Part shown: positions 8,161 to 17,115 of the stretch, piece after piece
Layout: every line of letters starts with the position of its first letter
Numbering within the stretch: position 1 is the stretch's first letter
NCBI GenBank assembly: GCA_035249175.1
Contig: DATFGT010000015.1
Location: 4,441-68,440 of the forward strand
Reading direction: 5' to 3'
DNA length: 64,000 bases
Source of the DNA: 66-474 sp035249175
GTDB lineage: Bacteria > Pseudomonadota > Gammaproteobacteria > Xanthomonadales > Rhodanobacteraceae
Made by a program: the position numbers and the translations under genes
Notes under the pieces: generated by a model
Database searches by the model: none
The model's input: the letters and a program-made list of their open reading frames with translations, nothing else
Told to the model about the DNA's origin: nothing

Positions 8161-11100
8161 ATGAATGCATTGCGCGCTCCCACCGACGGGGCTGAAATCG
8201 CCGCCATCGCCGCCGAAGTCCGGGTCAAGTCCGGCGCCGGTGACCCCAAGGTGGCCGAGGCCTTCGCGAAACTCGTCTGCAGCGAACTCGGCGCCGAGGA
8301 ACTCGCGCGGCGCGGCATCAATACCTGGTCGGCGTTGATTGCGGAGTTGTTCGGCTGGTTTCGCAAGCGGCCGGAGGGGCAGGCCAGCGTGCGGGCGTTC
8401 AATCCCGACAGCGAGCACAACGGCTGGACGTGCCCGCACTCGGTGGTGGAAGTGGTGGCCGACGACGCGCCGTTCCTGGTTGACTCGCTGGAGATGGTGA
8501 TTGCCGACGCGGGGCTGCGCCTGCACCGCCTGATCCATCCCATCCTCGACGTGGCGCGCGACGCCAAGGGCAACCTCACCACCATCGGCAATCCGGACGA
8601 CGGCATTGCGATGGAGTCGGTGATGCACGCCGAGATCGACCGCGTCGACGACGCCACGCTGCACCAACTTCAGGAAGTGGCGCAGGTGGCGCTGGGCGAC
8701 GTGCGCGCCGCCGTCACCGACTGGCAGGCGATGCACGACAAGATGCTGGCGATTGCGGACGCGCTGCCGGACACCAAGACGCTGGATGCGGCAGAAATCG
8801 CCGAGGGTCAGGCATTCCTGCGCTGGGCCGCGGACAACCACTTCACTTTCCTCGGTTACCGCGAATATGACGTGGTGGCCGATGACGGCGACGAATTGCT
8901 GAAGGCGCGCGAAGGTTCCGGGCTCGGCATCCTGCGCGATCCGGATCTCGCGACCGCGCCGCGTTCCGTCAAGAGTCTCGCCGCCAGCCGGCTGCCGCAA
9001 TCGGGTTCGATGGACGCGATCATCCTGACCAAGACCAACGCGCGTTCGCGCGTGCACCGGCCGGGCTACATGGATTACATCGGCGTGCTGCGGTTCGATG
9101 ACAAGGGCAAGCCGACCGGCGAGTCGCGCTTCCTTGGCCTGTACACCTCTACCTCGTACATGCGCCGAGCGCAGGACGTGCCGCTGGTGCGCCAGAAGTT
9201 CGAGTCGATCGAAAAGCGTTCCGGTCTGCGCCCGCAGTCGCATTCGGGCAAGGCGTTTCGCTCGATCCTGGAAACGCTGCCGCGCGACGAGTTGCTGCAG
9301 GCTTCCGCGGACGAACTGTACGCGCTGGCCACCGGCATCTTCGAATTGAATGAGCGCCGGCAGGCGCGCCTGTTCGTGCGCCGTGATGCGTATGGACGAT
9401 TCTTCTCGTGCCTCGTGTTCATTCCGCGCGACCATTACAGCGCCGCGGTGGGGGACCGCGTGAAAGAAATGCTGGGCGAGGAACTGCATGGCACGCATAT
9501 CGATGCCACGGTGCAGATCGGCGATTCGCCGATGGCGCGTATGCACGTGCTGGTGCGCCCGCGTGCGGGCGAACAGGTGGAGGTCGACGTGGCACGGCTC
9601 GAAGCCAAGCTCGCGCCGATCGTGCGCAGTTGGCACGACGAATTGCGCGATGCGCTGGTTGGTGGGCTGGGCGAGGAACGCGGCGCGCAACTGGCCAGCC
9701 GCTGGGGCCGCGCGTTCACGGCGGGCTACATCGAAGACACCACGCCGGCGCGCGCCGCCGAAGACGTGGGCATCCTCACCGCGATGAGCGGTGCCGGCGA
9801 GGACATGCGCCTCGCGTTGCACGATTCGTATCGCACGCCGGGCGAACTGCACTTCAAGGTGTTCCGCGCGAGCAACGACATTCCGCTGTCCGAAGCGCTG
9901 CCGCTGCTGGAAAACGCCGGCATGAAAGTCGACACCGAGCAGGTGCACGCGCTGGACGTGCGCGCCGGCAAGGCTTGCGTGCAGGATTTCGTGGTGCGTC
10001 CGGCGTCGCCGCTGCAGTTCAAGCTGGAAGATCTGCACGCGCGGTTCGAGGATCTGTTCCACGCGGCATGGCACGGTCATGCGGAAAACGATCACTTCAA
10101 CACGCTGGTGCTGCGCGCCGGATTGAGCTGGCGCCAGATCGCGATGCTGCGCGGCTACTGCAAGTACCAGCAGCAAGTGGGTACGCCGTTCTCGCAGGCG
10201 TACATGGAGGAAACGCTCAACCGTTATCCGATGATCGCGGGATTGCTGGTCGAGTTGTTCGAGGCCAAGTTCGATCCGAATCGCGAGTCGGGCGATGATG
10301 CTGGCCGCCGGCGCGCTCGCGAAGCACTGGCACGCGAGGTTGGCGCGCTGACGCCCAAGGCCGTGATCGACGCGAGCCCCGACTTCGTGGCCCACGTTGC
10401 CGCGCTGCTGGATCAGCCGCGCGACGCCCAGGTCGAAGGCCTGATCAACGCGATCAAGGTGCTGCTGACCAATGTGTCGAGCCTCGATGACGACCGCATT
10501 CTGCGCGGCTTCATGGGCCTGATCCGCGCGACGCTGCGCACCAACTACTTCCAGTTGCACGACGGCCAACCCGCGGAATACATCAGTTACAAGTTCGATT
10601 CGCACCAGGTGCCGGACGTCCCGAAGCCGGTTCCGTACCGCGAAATCTGGGTGTACGCGCCACGCGTGGAAGGCGTGCACTTGCGCTTCGGACCGGTTGC
10701 GCGCGGCGGCATCCGCTGGTCGGATCGGCGCGAGGATTTTCGTACCGAGGTGCTGGGTCTCGTGAAGGCCCAGATGGTGAAGAACACCGTGATCGTGCCG
10801 GTGGGTTCCAAGGGCGGTTTCTTCGTGAAGCGTCCGCCGGCCGAGCGCGATGCGCAATTGGAAGAGGGCATCGCCTGCTACAAGATGTTCATCAATGGCC
10901 TTCTCGATATCACCGACAACATCGACACGGCCGCCCACAAGATGCTGCATCCGGCCGATGTGGTGCGCCACGATGCCGATGATGCCTATTTGGTGGTCGC
11001 GGCCGACAAGGGTACGGCCAAATTCTCCGACATCGCCAACGGCATTTCCATCGCGCACGGCTACTGGCTGGGCGATGCGTTTGCGTCGGGCGGTTCGGCG

Positions 11101-13101
11101 GGCTACGACCACAAGGGCATGGGCATCACCGCCAAGGGTGGCTGGGAATCGGTGAAGCGGCATTTCCGCGCGCTCGGCCGCGATTGCCAGAGCGAAGACT
11201 TCACCTGTGTCGGCATCGGCGACATGTCGGGCGACGTGTTCGGCAACGGGATGCTGCTGTCGAAGCACACGCGGCTGATTGCGGCGTTCGACCATCGCCA
11301 CATTTTCATCGATCCGAATCCGGATGCCGCCAGCTCGTTCCCGGAGCGCGAACGGATGTTCAAACTGCCGCGCTCGTCGTGGGATGACTACGACAAGTCG
11401 AAGATCTCGAAGGGCGGCGGCGTGTTCGCGCGCAACATGAAGGCCATCGCGATCACGCCGGAAATCCGTGGCGCGCTCGGCATCGGCGAGGACGTGGAAT
11501 CGTTGTCGCCGATCGAGCTGATCAGTGCGGTCCTGAAGGCGCCGGTCGATCTGCTGTGGAACGGCGGCATTGGCACTTACGTCAAGGCCGCCCCGGAGTC
11601 GAACGCCGACGTGGGCGATCGCGCCAACAACGCGCTGCGTATCAACGGCGGCGACCTGCGTTGCAAGATCGTGGGCGAGGGTGGCAACCTCGGCTTCACC
11701 CAGAAGGGCCGCATCGAAGCCGCGCAGAAGGGCGTGATCCTCAACACCGACTTCATCGACAACTCGGCGGGCGTGGACACGTCCGACCACGAGGTCAACA
11801 TCAAGATCCTGCTGAACGATGCAGTGCAGCGCGGCGAGATGAATATCGAGGCGCGCAACAAACTACTGCATTCGATGACTGATGAAGTCGGGAAACTGGT
11901 GCTGTGGGACAACTACCGCCAGAACGTCGCGATCAGCCTGATGGAACGCATGTCGGTGAACCGCATCGGGTCCAAGGCGCACTTCATCCGCACGCTGGAA
12001 TCGCGCGGCCAGCTCGACCGCCAGATCGAGTCGCTGCCGTCTGACGCGGAACTGGCCGAACGCCGCACGCATCATCAGGGATTGACGCGTCCGGAACTGG
12101 CGGTGCTGCTGTCGTACTCCAAGATCGTGCTGTACCAGCAGTTGCTGGATTCCGACGTGCCGGAGGACCCGTTCCTGTCGCACGAACTGGTGCGCTACTT
12201 CCCCGAGCCGCTGCATGAAAAATATGCGGCGCACATGCAGCGCCATCGGCTGAAGCGCGAGATCATCGCCACCGCGGTCACCAACTCCATCGTCAACCGC
12301 ATGGGCGCCACTTTCATCCTGCGTACCCAGGAAGACACCGGACAAACCGCGGCCGCGGTGGTCAAGGCTTACAACGCCGCGCGCCAGATCCTGCACGCGC
12401 GCGAGCTGTGGTCCGGCATCGATGCGCTGGACGGCAAGGTAAGCCAAAGCGCGCAGATCGATGCTTTGATGAAGTTGTGGTCGTTGCTGCGCCACGTTTC
12501 GCGCTGGCTGCTCAACCGGCCGGGCACCGTCGGCATTACCGATCTGGTGCAGCGCTACCAGCCGGGCATGGACAAGCTCCGCGCGGCGCTGCCGGCCACG
12601 CTCACCGAAACGGGTCGTGCGTCGTGGCAGGTCGATCTGGAGAAATGGCAAGGGATGGGTTTTCCGGACGAGCTGGCGAAGAAACTGGCCACGATTCCCG
12701 CGTTGGAAGTGGCGATGGACGTCATCGAAACTTCGCAGGAATCGGGTCGCCCGGTGGAACACGTCGCGCGCGTGTTCTTCGATCTCGGCGAGGCGCTCGA
12801 TATCGAATGGCTGCGCAGCCAGATCGAGAAGCTGTCGGTGGAAAGCCGCTGGCACGCACAGGCGCGTGGTGCACTGCGCGACGAACTCGCCGTGCAACAA
12901 CGCGCGATGGTCAGCCAGATTCTTGCGTCGGAGCAGGGCAAGCAGGGTGCCGACATCGCGGTTTCGGCGTGGCTGCAGCGCGATGATCCGCAACTGCAAT
13001 TCACCCGCGGCATGCTGGACGAAATCCGCGGCGTAGACGTCGACTATCCGATTGCTTCGGTGGCGCTGCGCCGCCTGGCACAAATCGCGCAGTCCGGTTG
13101 A
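8161..13101 (+). CDS. gdhB: NAD-specific glutamate dehydrogenase, large (180 kDa) class
   Basis: This 1646-residue protein belongs to the giant NAD-GDH class (about 1600 residues in Pseudomonas and relatives). It catabolises glutamate to 2-oxoglutarate and ammonia. The N-terminal half holds ACT-like and regulatory segments. The catalytic part begins around residue 830-1100, with RFGPVARGGIRWSDRREDFRTEVLGL, VGSKGGFFVK and GIGDMSGDVFGNGMLLS. The start MNALRAPTDG is chosen because homology begins there; the open frame extends 89 codons upstream through low-quality sequence and the GGDEF relic. It is monocistronic, with a GC-rich hairpin downstream. Confidence 0.93.
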   Translation: MNALRAPTDGAEIAAIAAEVRVKSGAGDPKVAEAFAKLVCSELGAEELARRGINTWSALIAELFGWFRKRPEGQASVRAFNPDSEHNGWTCPHSVVEVVADDAPFLVDSLEMVIADAGLRLHRLIHPILDVARDAKGNLTTIGNPDDGIAMESVMHAEIDRVDDATLHQLQEVAQVALGDVRAAVTDWQAMHDKMLAIADALPDTKTLDAAEIAEGQAFLRWAADNHFTFLGYREYDVVADDGDELLKAREGSGLGILRDPDLATAPRSVKSLAASRLPQSGSMDAIILTKTNARSRVHRPGYMDYIGVLRFDDKGKPTGESRFLGLYTSTSYMRRAQDVPLVRQKFESIEKRSGLRPQSHSGKAFRSILETLPRDELLQASADELYALATGIFELNERRQARLFVRRDAYGRFFSCLVFIPRDHYSAAVGDRVKEMLGEELHGTHIDATVQIGDSPMARMHVLVRPRAGEQVEVDVARLEAKLAPIVRSWHDELRDALVGGLGEERGAQLASRWGRAFTAGYIEDTTPARAAEDVGILTAMSGAGEDMRLALHDSYRTPGELHFKVFRASNDIPLSEALPLLENAGMKVDTEQVHALDVRAGKACVQDFVVRPASPLQFKLEDLHARFEDLFHAAWHGHAENDHFNTLVLRAGLSWRQIAMLRGYCKYQQQVGTPFSQAYMEETLNRYPMIAGLLVELFEAKFDPNRESGDDAGRRRAREALAREVGALTPKAVIDASPDFVAHVAALLDQPRDAQVEGLINAIKVLLTNVSSLDDDRILRGFMGLIRATLRTNYFQLHDGQPAEYISYKFDSHQVPDVPKPVPYREIWVYAPRVEGVHLRFGPVARGGIRWSDRREDFRTEVLGLVKAQMVKNTVIVPVGSKGGFFVKRPPAERDAQLEEGIACYKMFINGLLDITDNIDTAAHKMLHPADVVRHDADDAYLVVAADKGTAKFSDIANGISIAHGYWLGDAFASGGSAGYDHKGMGITAKGGWESVKRHFRALGRDCQSEDFTCVGIGDMSGDVFGNGMLLSKHTRLIAAFDHRHIFIDPNPDAASSFPERERMFKLPRSSWDDYDKSKISKGGGVFARNMKAIAITPEIRGALGIGEDVESLSPIELISAVLKAPVDLLWNGGIGTYVKAAPESNADVGDRANNALRINGGDLRCKIVGEGGNLGFTQKGRIEAAQKGVILNTDFIDNSAGVDTSDHEVNIKILLNDAVQRGEMNIEARNKLLHSMTDEVGKLVLWDNYRQNVAISLMERMSVNRIGSKAHFIRTLESRGQLDRQIESLPSDAELAERRTHHQGLTRPELAVLLSYSKIVLYQQLLDSDVPEDPFLSHELVRYFPEPLHEKYAAHMQRHRLKREIIATAVTNSIVNRMGATFILRTQEDTGQTAAAVVKAYNAARQILHARELWSGIDALDGKVSQSAQIDALMKLWSLLRHVSRWLLNRPGTVGITDLVQRYQPGMDKLRAALPATLTETGRASWQVDLEKWQGMGFPDELAKKLATIPALEVAMDVIETSQESGRPVEHVARVFFDLGEALDIEWLRSQIEKLSVESRWHAQARGALRDELAVQQRAMVSQILASEQGKQGADIAVSAWLQRDDPQLQFTRGMLDEIRGVDVDYPIASVALRRLAQIAQSG

Positions 13102-13108
13102 TTGCGGG

Positions 13109-13128
13109 GCAGCCGCGCGCGCGGCTGC
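13109..13128 (+). terminator. GC hairpin after gdhB, possible terminator
   Basis: GCAGCCGC and GCGGCTGC form a perfect 8-bp stem with a GCGC loop, 7 bases after the gdhB stop. There is no T-tract, so intrinsic termination is uncertain. Confidence 0.4.
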
Positions 13129-13141
13129 GTTGCTGCATCAG

Positions 13142-13169
13142 GTTGGGCTGAGCGAATGCGAAGCCCAAC
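13142..13169. repeat. Inverted repeat GTTGGGCT...AGCCCAAC
   Basis: Two perfect 8-base arms are separated by 12 bases. A partial third copy (GCGTTGGGCTC) lies near 13219. It sits in the roughly 300-base convergent gap between gdhB and the YqjD-like gene, where no gene is seen. It resembles a short dispersed intergenic palindrome. Confidence 0.5.
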
Positions 13170-13399
13170 GCCTGTTCGGTCGCCGTAGCCGATTCGACGT
13201 GATCGACTGCGGCGAAATGCGCGTTGGGCTCGATGGCAGACGTCGGCCAAGAGCCGAAGCTCCAGCATGTCGGCACAGCGTCCGGTAACGAACAATTGCG
13301 GCCGTTGGGTGGAGTCTCTGGCGGCTGGGGAAGCTCAGCGCCGCAAAAACAGGCGATTGCGGCGCGGGGGCAGGGTCTTCGGGTGGCGTGGGTGCGCGG

Positions 13400-13780
13400 T
13401 CAGTTGTGCGGTCTCAGCAAACGGTCAACCAGCCATCCAAGGGCCAGCGCGATGGCGACAGACTGCACCGGCTTTTCGCGCACCCGTTCCCGCAGGCTTT
13501 CGGCCGCCTGATCAGCACGATTGCGGGCGTTCGACGCAAGTTCCGCGCTGCGGTCGTGCCATTCGCTGGCCTTGTCGGCCACGCGATGCGCACCATGCAC
13601 GCCAGCGTCCGCGGCGTGGTGCAAACCTTTCTCGATACGATCGGCGACTGCATCGACCTTGTCCTTGGCCCCGCCGACTGCGTCGCTGGCACCTTGTTTG
13701 GCGCGTTCGGCGGCGTGATCAATGCGGGCGTGGGTGTTCTCGGGCGTCGAGCTGTTCTCATTTTGGGTATTGGGATTCAT
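13400..13780 (-). CDS. YqjD/ElaB-like (DUF883) membrane-anchored protein
   Basis: The 126-residue protein is charged and helical through most of its length, with repeated Ala/Asp/Lys helices likely to be amphipathic or coiled-coil. It ends with a hydrophobic segment, REKPVQSVAIALALGWLVDRLL (about 100-122), the DUF883 tail-anchor pattern. E. coli YqjD and ElaB are stationary-phase inner-membrane proteins that bind ribosomes; by homology the role here may be similar. The start MNPNTQNEN follows a clear GGAGG, and the longer upstream frame lacks support. It is last in a minus-strand group of small stress-type genes. Confidence 0.75.
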   Translation of the reverse strand: MNPNTQNENSSTPENTHARIDHAAERAKQGASDAVGGAKDKVDAVADRIEKGLHHAADAGVHGAHRVADKASEWHDRSAELASNARNRADQAAESLRERVREKPVQSVAIALALGWLVDRLLRPHN

Positions 13781-13935
13781 GATTGCCTCCAGTTGCCCCG
13801 CCGGTGCGCGCAGGGCAACCGGCTTGATTCGTGGGTACAGATCATCTCGATACAGAGTGCAGACCACCTGATGTCTGCAAACTCGTGCTCATCGGTTTCA
13901 TGGAAAAATGGCCGGGCCGATTCGCGTGTGCCGCG

Positions 13936-14097
13936 TCAGATTCGCCTGCGTCCGAATATCAGCGACACGATGAACAGAATGATGAAGACGACGAACAGGA
14001 TTTTTGCGACCAAGGCGGCAAGCCCCGCGACGCCAAAGAAGCCGAAGATTCCGGCGACGATCGCAATGATCAGAAAGACGACGGCGTAGTAAAGCAT
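13936..14097 (-). CDS. DUF1328 small membrane protein (YtjA-like)
   Basis: This 53-residue, almost wholly hydrophobic protein has two predicted helices, LYYAVVFLIIAIVAGIFGF and ILFVVFIILFIVSLI, with the glycine-rich turn GFFGVAGLAALVAKI typical of DUF1328. It ends in basic RRRI. The start is set by a good AAGGAG 5-6 bases upstream. A longer frame reading through this site is unlike the family. The biochemical role is unknown. Its neighbours are CsbD and YqjD-like genes, which often accompany it in stress-responsive clusters. Confidence 0.8.
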   Translation of the reverse strand: MLYYAVVFLIIAIVAGIFGFFGVAGLAALVAKILFVVFIILFIVSLIFGRRRI

Positions 14098-14189
14098 GAG
14101 CTCTCCTTTTCGGGATATGACTGGCGTTCGGCTGGAGCGTTGAATGCACTCGGGTGGTTCCTGTCTCGTGAAAAAACCGGAATCAAGGT

Positions 14190-14221
14190 CTCCGGGCAAA
14201 ACATCCATGGTTTGCCCGGAG
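14190..14221. repeat. Perfect 11-bp inverted repeat in the DUF1328/CsbD gap
   Basis: CTCCGGGCAAA pairs perfectly with TTTGCCCGGAG around a 10-base loop. Read on the minus strand, a run of six T follows 13 bases after the stem, so it may end the CsbD transcripts upstream. The rest of 14098-14404 shows no gene. Confidence 0.5.
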
Positions 14222-14404
14222 GAACCCGAAACGCACTTTTCGTCCGCATCGGGCACCGGTTCGAGCGCCTGGGGAAGTAACTCGTACCGGCACGGCACGT
14301 CCTTGTTGCCGTGGTGGGAGATCCCCTACGAAGGGGGAGCTCTTCACACCTGCATTGCATCGGGCTATGCGAAGTTCTCGTGATGGATTGCGCGCTGCGG
14401 ACGT

Positions 14405-14611
14405 TTACGTCCGCGTCAAATCTTCGCCGAACTCCTGGACTTGTTTTTTCGCTGCGTCCCTGGCCATCCCGTAGCGCTCCTGCAACTTGCCGACGAGGTA
14501 TTCCATATTGCCGTCTGCAACTTGCAAGTCATCGTCGGTGAGCTTGCCCCAGCGGGTTTTCAGTTTGCCGTGGAGTTGCTTCCACTGGCCCTTGATCTTG
14601 TCTTCGTTCAT
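14405..14611 (-). CDS. CsbD family stress protein
   Basis: The 68-residue protein begins with the CsbD signature NEDKIKGQWKQLHGKLKTRWGKLTDDDL and has the second helical half MEYLVGKLQERYGMARDAAKKQVQEF. CsbD proteins (YjbJ in E. coli) are abundant under general stress or osmotic shock, with no known enzymatic function. A strong GGAGG precedes the ATG. Two further, more divergent CsbD-like genes lie directly upstream on the same strand. A small hairpin, GCGGACG/CGTCCGC at 14397-14414, overlaps the stop codon. Confidence 0.9.
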   Translation of the reverse strand: MNEDKIKGQWKQLHGKLKTRWGKLTDDDLQVADGNMEYLVGKLQERYGMARDAAKKQVQEFGEDLTRT

Positions 14612-14643
14612 GGATTCCTCCGTTACTTCCGTTTTTTTCCGAT

Positions 14644-14883
14644 TCAGGGCATGTCAGTCGCGCCAAGGTTCAATCGATCGAAAAACCATAGTTCGGGCTC
14701 AAACTCATGAACCTGGCGCCAAGCCTCGAAGCGATCGACGTCATAGCGTTCCTGCAGCACGCATATCAGGTGGCCGATGTCGCCGTGATCGTTCACCAGA
14801 TCGCCTTCGGTGAGCCTCGGCCATTGCTTGCGAAAGATTCCGCGAAGCTGCGACCAATGTGAGCTGATCAGTTCTTCGCGCAT
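14644..14883 (-). CDS. Divergent CsbD-like protein
   Basis: This 79-residue protein keeps the CsbD pattern: W-x-x-L-R-G (SHWSQLRGIFRKQWPRLTEGDL), then LICVLQERYDVDRFEAWRQVHEFEPEL. The ERY...R..A..QV.EF core aligns with both neighbouring paralogs. It ends with an extra hydrophobic/aromatic tail, WFFDRLNLGATDMP. The ribosome binding site is weak. It is probably a diverged tandem duplicate within the stress cluster. The function is unknown. Confidence 0.72.
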   Translation of the reverse strand: MREELISSHWSQLRGIFRKQWPRLTEGDLVNDHGDIGHLICVLQERYDVDRFEAWRQVHEFEPELWFFDRLNLGATDMP

Positions 14884-14950
14884 GGGAGCTAGTCTCAGCG
14901 TAAGCAGTGGTGAGGCCTTGCGGCTTGAGATGGCGTTGCATCGTGATGCC

Positions 14951-15187
14951 CTACAGGTCGCTCTCGAATTCGAACACCTGTAGCAGCGCTTCCTTCCTGT
15001 CGACGCCGTAACGCTCCTGAAGCAGCGCGGCCAGATACTCCGCATCTCCGTCCGCACGCAGCACGTCCTGCCACGTGAGTTTGCGCCATCGGCGCCGCAG
15101 CTTGCCGGCGAGGCCACTCCACTCTTCCTTGATTCGGTCTCGGCCCGTCGCGGGGCGCGCTTCAGCCTCGGATGGATTCATCTGCAT
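14951..15187 (-). CDS. CsbD-like protein, third tandem paralog
   Basis: The 78-residue protein has an N-terminal polar extension and then a CsbD-like body: DRIKEEWSGLAGKLRRRWRKLTWQDV, followed by EYLAALLQERYGVDRKEALLQVFEFESDL. ATG at 15187 is preferred, with AAGGA about 8 bases upstream; ATG at 15181 is also possible. It starts 2 bases after the stop of the preceding small ORF, so the two are probably translated together. Confidence 0.72.
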   Translation of the reverse strand: MQMNPSEAEARPATGRDRIKEEWSGLAGKLRRRWRKLTWQDVLRADGDAEYLAALLQERYGVDRKEALLQVFEFESDL

Positions 15188-15189
15188 GG

Positions 15190-15384
15190 TCAATCCTTTG
15201 CCTTCAGGCCGGATGCGTCGACGTTCTTCACGCCCTTGACGCTTTCCGGGCGCGTGCGAGGTGCGCGCGCTTCGTCATCGCCACCCGGATTCGGGCGGGG
15301 GCGTTCGGGCGGATGGGATGGTTGGCGGGGAGCCGGTTCTTCCGCACGTTTTGGTGCCGGTCGGGCGTGTGCCGAGGTATTCAT
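15190..15384 (-). CDS. Small proline/basic-rich hypothetical protein
   Basis: I do not recognise this 64-residue protein. It is low in hydrophobic residues and rich in Pro, Arg, Glu and Gly (HARPAPKRAEEPAPRQ...), so probably disordered, and ends VKNVDASGLKAKD. GGAGAG eight bases before ATG 15384 supports this start over the ATG at 15399. It is the promoter-proximal gene of the CsbD cluster and faces the PAS-LuxR gene. The good Shine-Dalgarno and tight spacing to the next gene argue that it is real. Confidence 0.55.
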   Translation of the reverse strand: MNTSAHARPAPKRAEEPAPRQPSHPPERPRPNPGGDDEARAPRTRPESVKGVKNVDASGLKAKD

Positions 15385-15531
15385 CGGGATGCTCTCCATT
15401 GCATAGGTCCGTCTGGACGTGAACGAAGCTACGCCATGCCGCGCACGGAGAGAAGAGACCGATGCACCATTTGCTTTGGTACTTTTTTACCAGTTGTGGC
15501 GCGCGTTTATGCAGTATTCTGATTCTGTGCC

Positions 15532-17019
15532 GTGACAACGACAGATGCCGTGAACACCTCATCCGCCCGCACCCGCGTCGATCGCAGACAACTGCAGCAA
15601 ATCATCGGCGGCCTGACGGACGGCGTCATGTTGCTGGACCCCGACGGTTCGATCGTATGGGTCAACGAAGCTGCCATTGCCATGCATGGTTGCATCCGCG
15701 CCGAAGAGCTGGGTGCCAGCGCCGCGCAGTACCGCAAGCATTTCTCGCTGAGGCACCGCAACCATCATCGGCTGACGGCGAAGCAGTACCCGATCGAACG
15801 CGTGCTCGCTGGAGAAACCTTCAGCGACGTCGTCGTCGAAGTCGAGCGAAAGGGCCATGCGGATTTCCGCAGCACGCAGCAGGTGCGCGGCATCGCCCTC
15901 GTCAACGCCAAGGGCGAAACGGAATCACTTGCGCTGGTGATCAAGGACGTCACCGAACGGTTTAGCGCCGAGGAGCGGTTCGAACGCACCTTCGCCGCGA
16001 ATCCAGCCCCCGCGGTGATTTGCCGCCTGCGCGATTTGCGCTACATCAAGACGAATCCGGGGTTCCTCGCCATGACGGGCTATGAGCGGGATCAAGTGAT
16101 CGACCAGCGATTCCGGGACCTGGACGTGCTCGAGAAGGCGGAGAATCGAGACGATGCGATCCGTGGCTTGCGCGGAGGATTCACCATTCCCCAGCAGGAA
16201 GCCGTGATCAAGCAGGCGGACGGCAAGCGAAAATTCGTCATCGTCGCAGGCCAACCCATCGAGGTCGGTGAAGAACAATGCATGCTGTTCACCTTCATCG
16301 ATCTCGAGGCACGCAAAACGGCTGAAATGTCACTGCGCGAGAGTGAGGAGCGATTTTCCAAGGCCTTCCGGCTTGCCCCGGTTCCCATGATCGTATTTGG
16401 GCTGCGCGACACGCATCCCCTCGCGATCAACGAAGCCTTCACTGCCATTACGGGGTACGCCATCGCGGATCTTCAGGGGCGCACGATCGAGGAAGCCGGA
16501 TTGCCGAAGGACGCGGTGGGCATGCGCGCGCTCGTGGCGCGCCTGAACCAGCGGGAGGATATCCGCAACGAGGAATTGCCCATCCGGACCCGCGACGGTG
16601 CCATCATCGACTGCCTGCTGTCTGCCGAAACCGTCACGATCCAGAATGAGCCATGCGTCCTGTGCGTCATCCAGGACATCACCGAACGCAAGCGATCGGA
16701 GATGGACCTGGTCGTCGCGATCGACGCGGTGATGAAGGACACGTCCTGGTTCAGCCACACGGTCATGGAGAAGCTGGCGCAGCTCCGCAGGCCCGACGGC
16801 AGCGGCGCCAAGGCGGAATTGACTGCACTGACGCCGCGCGAGAAGGATGTCCTGGGTCTGATCTGCAAGGGCCTCAGCGATGCCGAGATTGCCGCGACGC
16901 TGAAGCTTTCGCGCAACACCGTGCGCAATCACGTTGCCACGCTGTACGGGAAGATCGGCGTGAACCGTCGCAGTGCCGCCGTCGTATGGGGACGCGAACG
17001 CGGCATGGTGGGTTATTGA
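15532..17019 (+). CDS. PAS-domain LuxR-type transcriptional regulator
   Basis: The 495-residue protein has three successive PAS domains, at about 15-130, 140-255 and 262-385. Landmarks are QQIIGGLTDGVMLLDPDGSI, PAPAVICRLRDLRYIKTN and FRLAPVPMIVFGLRDTH; two are followed by D(V/I)TERxS linkers. It ends with a LuxR/GerE helix-turn-helix (about 425-490) reading LTPREKDVLGLICKGLSDAEIA and LSRNTVRNHVATLYGKIGVNRR. It has no kinase or receiver domain and no membrane segment, so it is a one-component cytosolic sensor-regulator. GTG at 15532 is the likely start, or GTG 15550. It is divergent from the CsbD cluster across about 150 bases, which makes that cluster a candidate target. Confidence 0.85.
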   Translation: MTTTDAVNTSSARTRVDRRQLQQIIGGLTDGVMLLDPDGSIVWVNEAAIAMHGCIRAEELGASAAQYRKHFSLRHRNHHRLTAKQYPIERVLAGETFSDVVVEVERKGHADFRSTQQVRGIALVNAKGETESLALVIKDVTERFSAEERFERTFAANPAPAVICRLRDLRYIKTNPGFLAMTGYERDQVIDQRFRDLDVLEKAENRDDAIRGLRGGFTIPQQEAVIKQADGKRKFVIVAGQPIEVGEEQCMLFTFIDLEARKTAEMSLRESEERFSKAFRLAPVPMIVFGLRDTHPLAINEAFTAITGYAIADLQGRTIEEAGLPKDAVGMRALVARLNQREDIRNEELPIRTRDGAIIDCLLSAETVTIQNEPCVLCVIQDITERKRSEMDLVVAIDAVMKDTSWFSHTVMEKLAQLRRPDGSGAKAELTALTPREKDVLGLICKGLSDAEIAATLKLSRNTVRNHVATLYGKIGVNRRSAAVVWGRERGMVGY

Positions 17020-17115
17020 CTGAGCGTCGGCTGACGGTTTCGCACACCAAGTGCATCGCGGAGATGTGGCAGCACCGGATATTCAGGGGACTGCGACGCG
17101 ACTTGTATCACCCGC

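Noticed and set aside
8056..11790. A 1244-codon open frame antisense to gdhB
   Set aside because: High GC makes long antisense frames common. The product is Arg/His/Gln-rich with no family pattern, and the plus-strand frame encodes a clear glutamate dehydrogenase.
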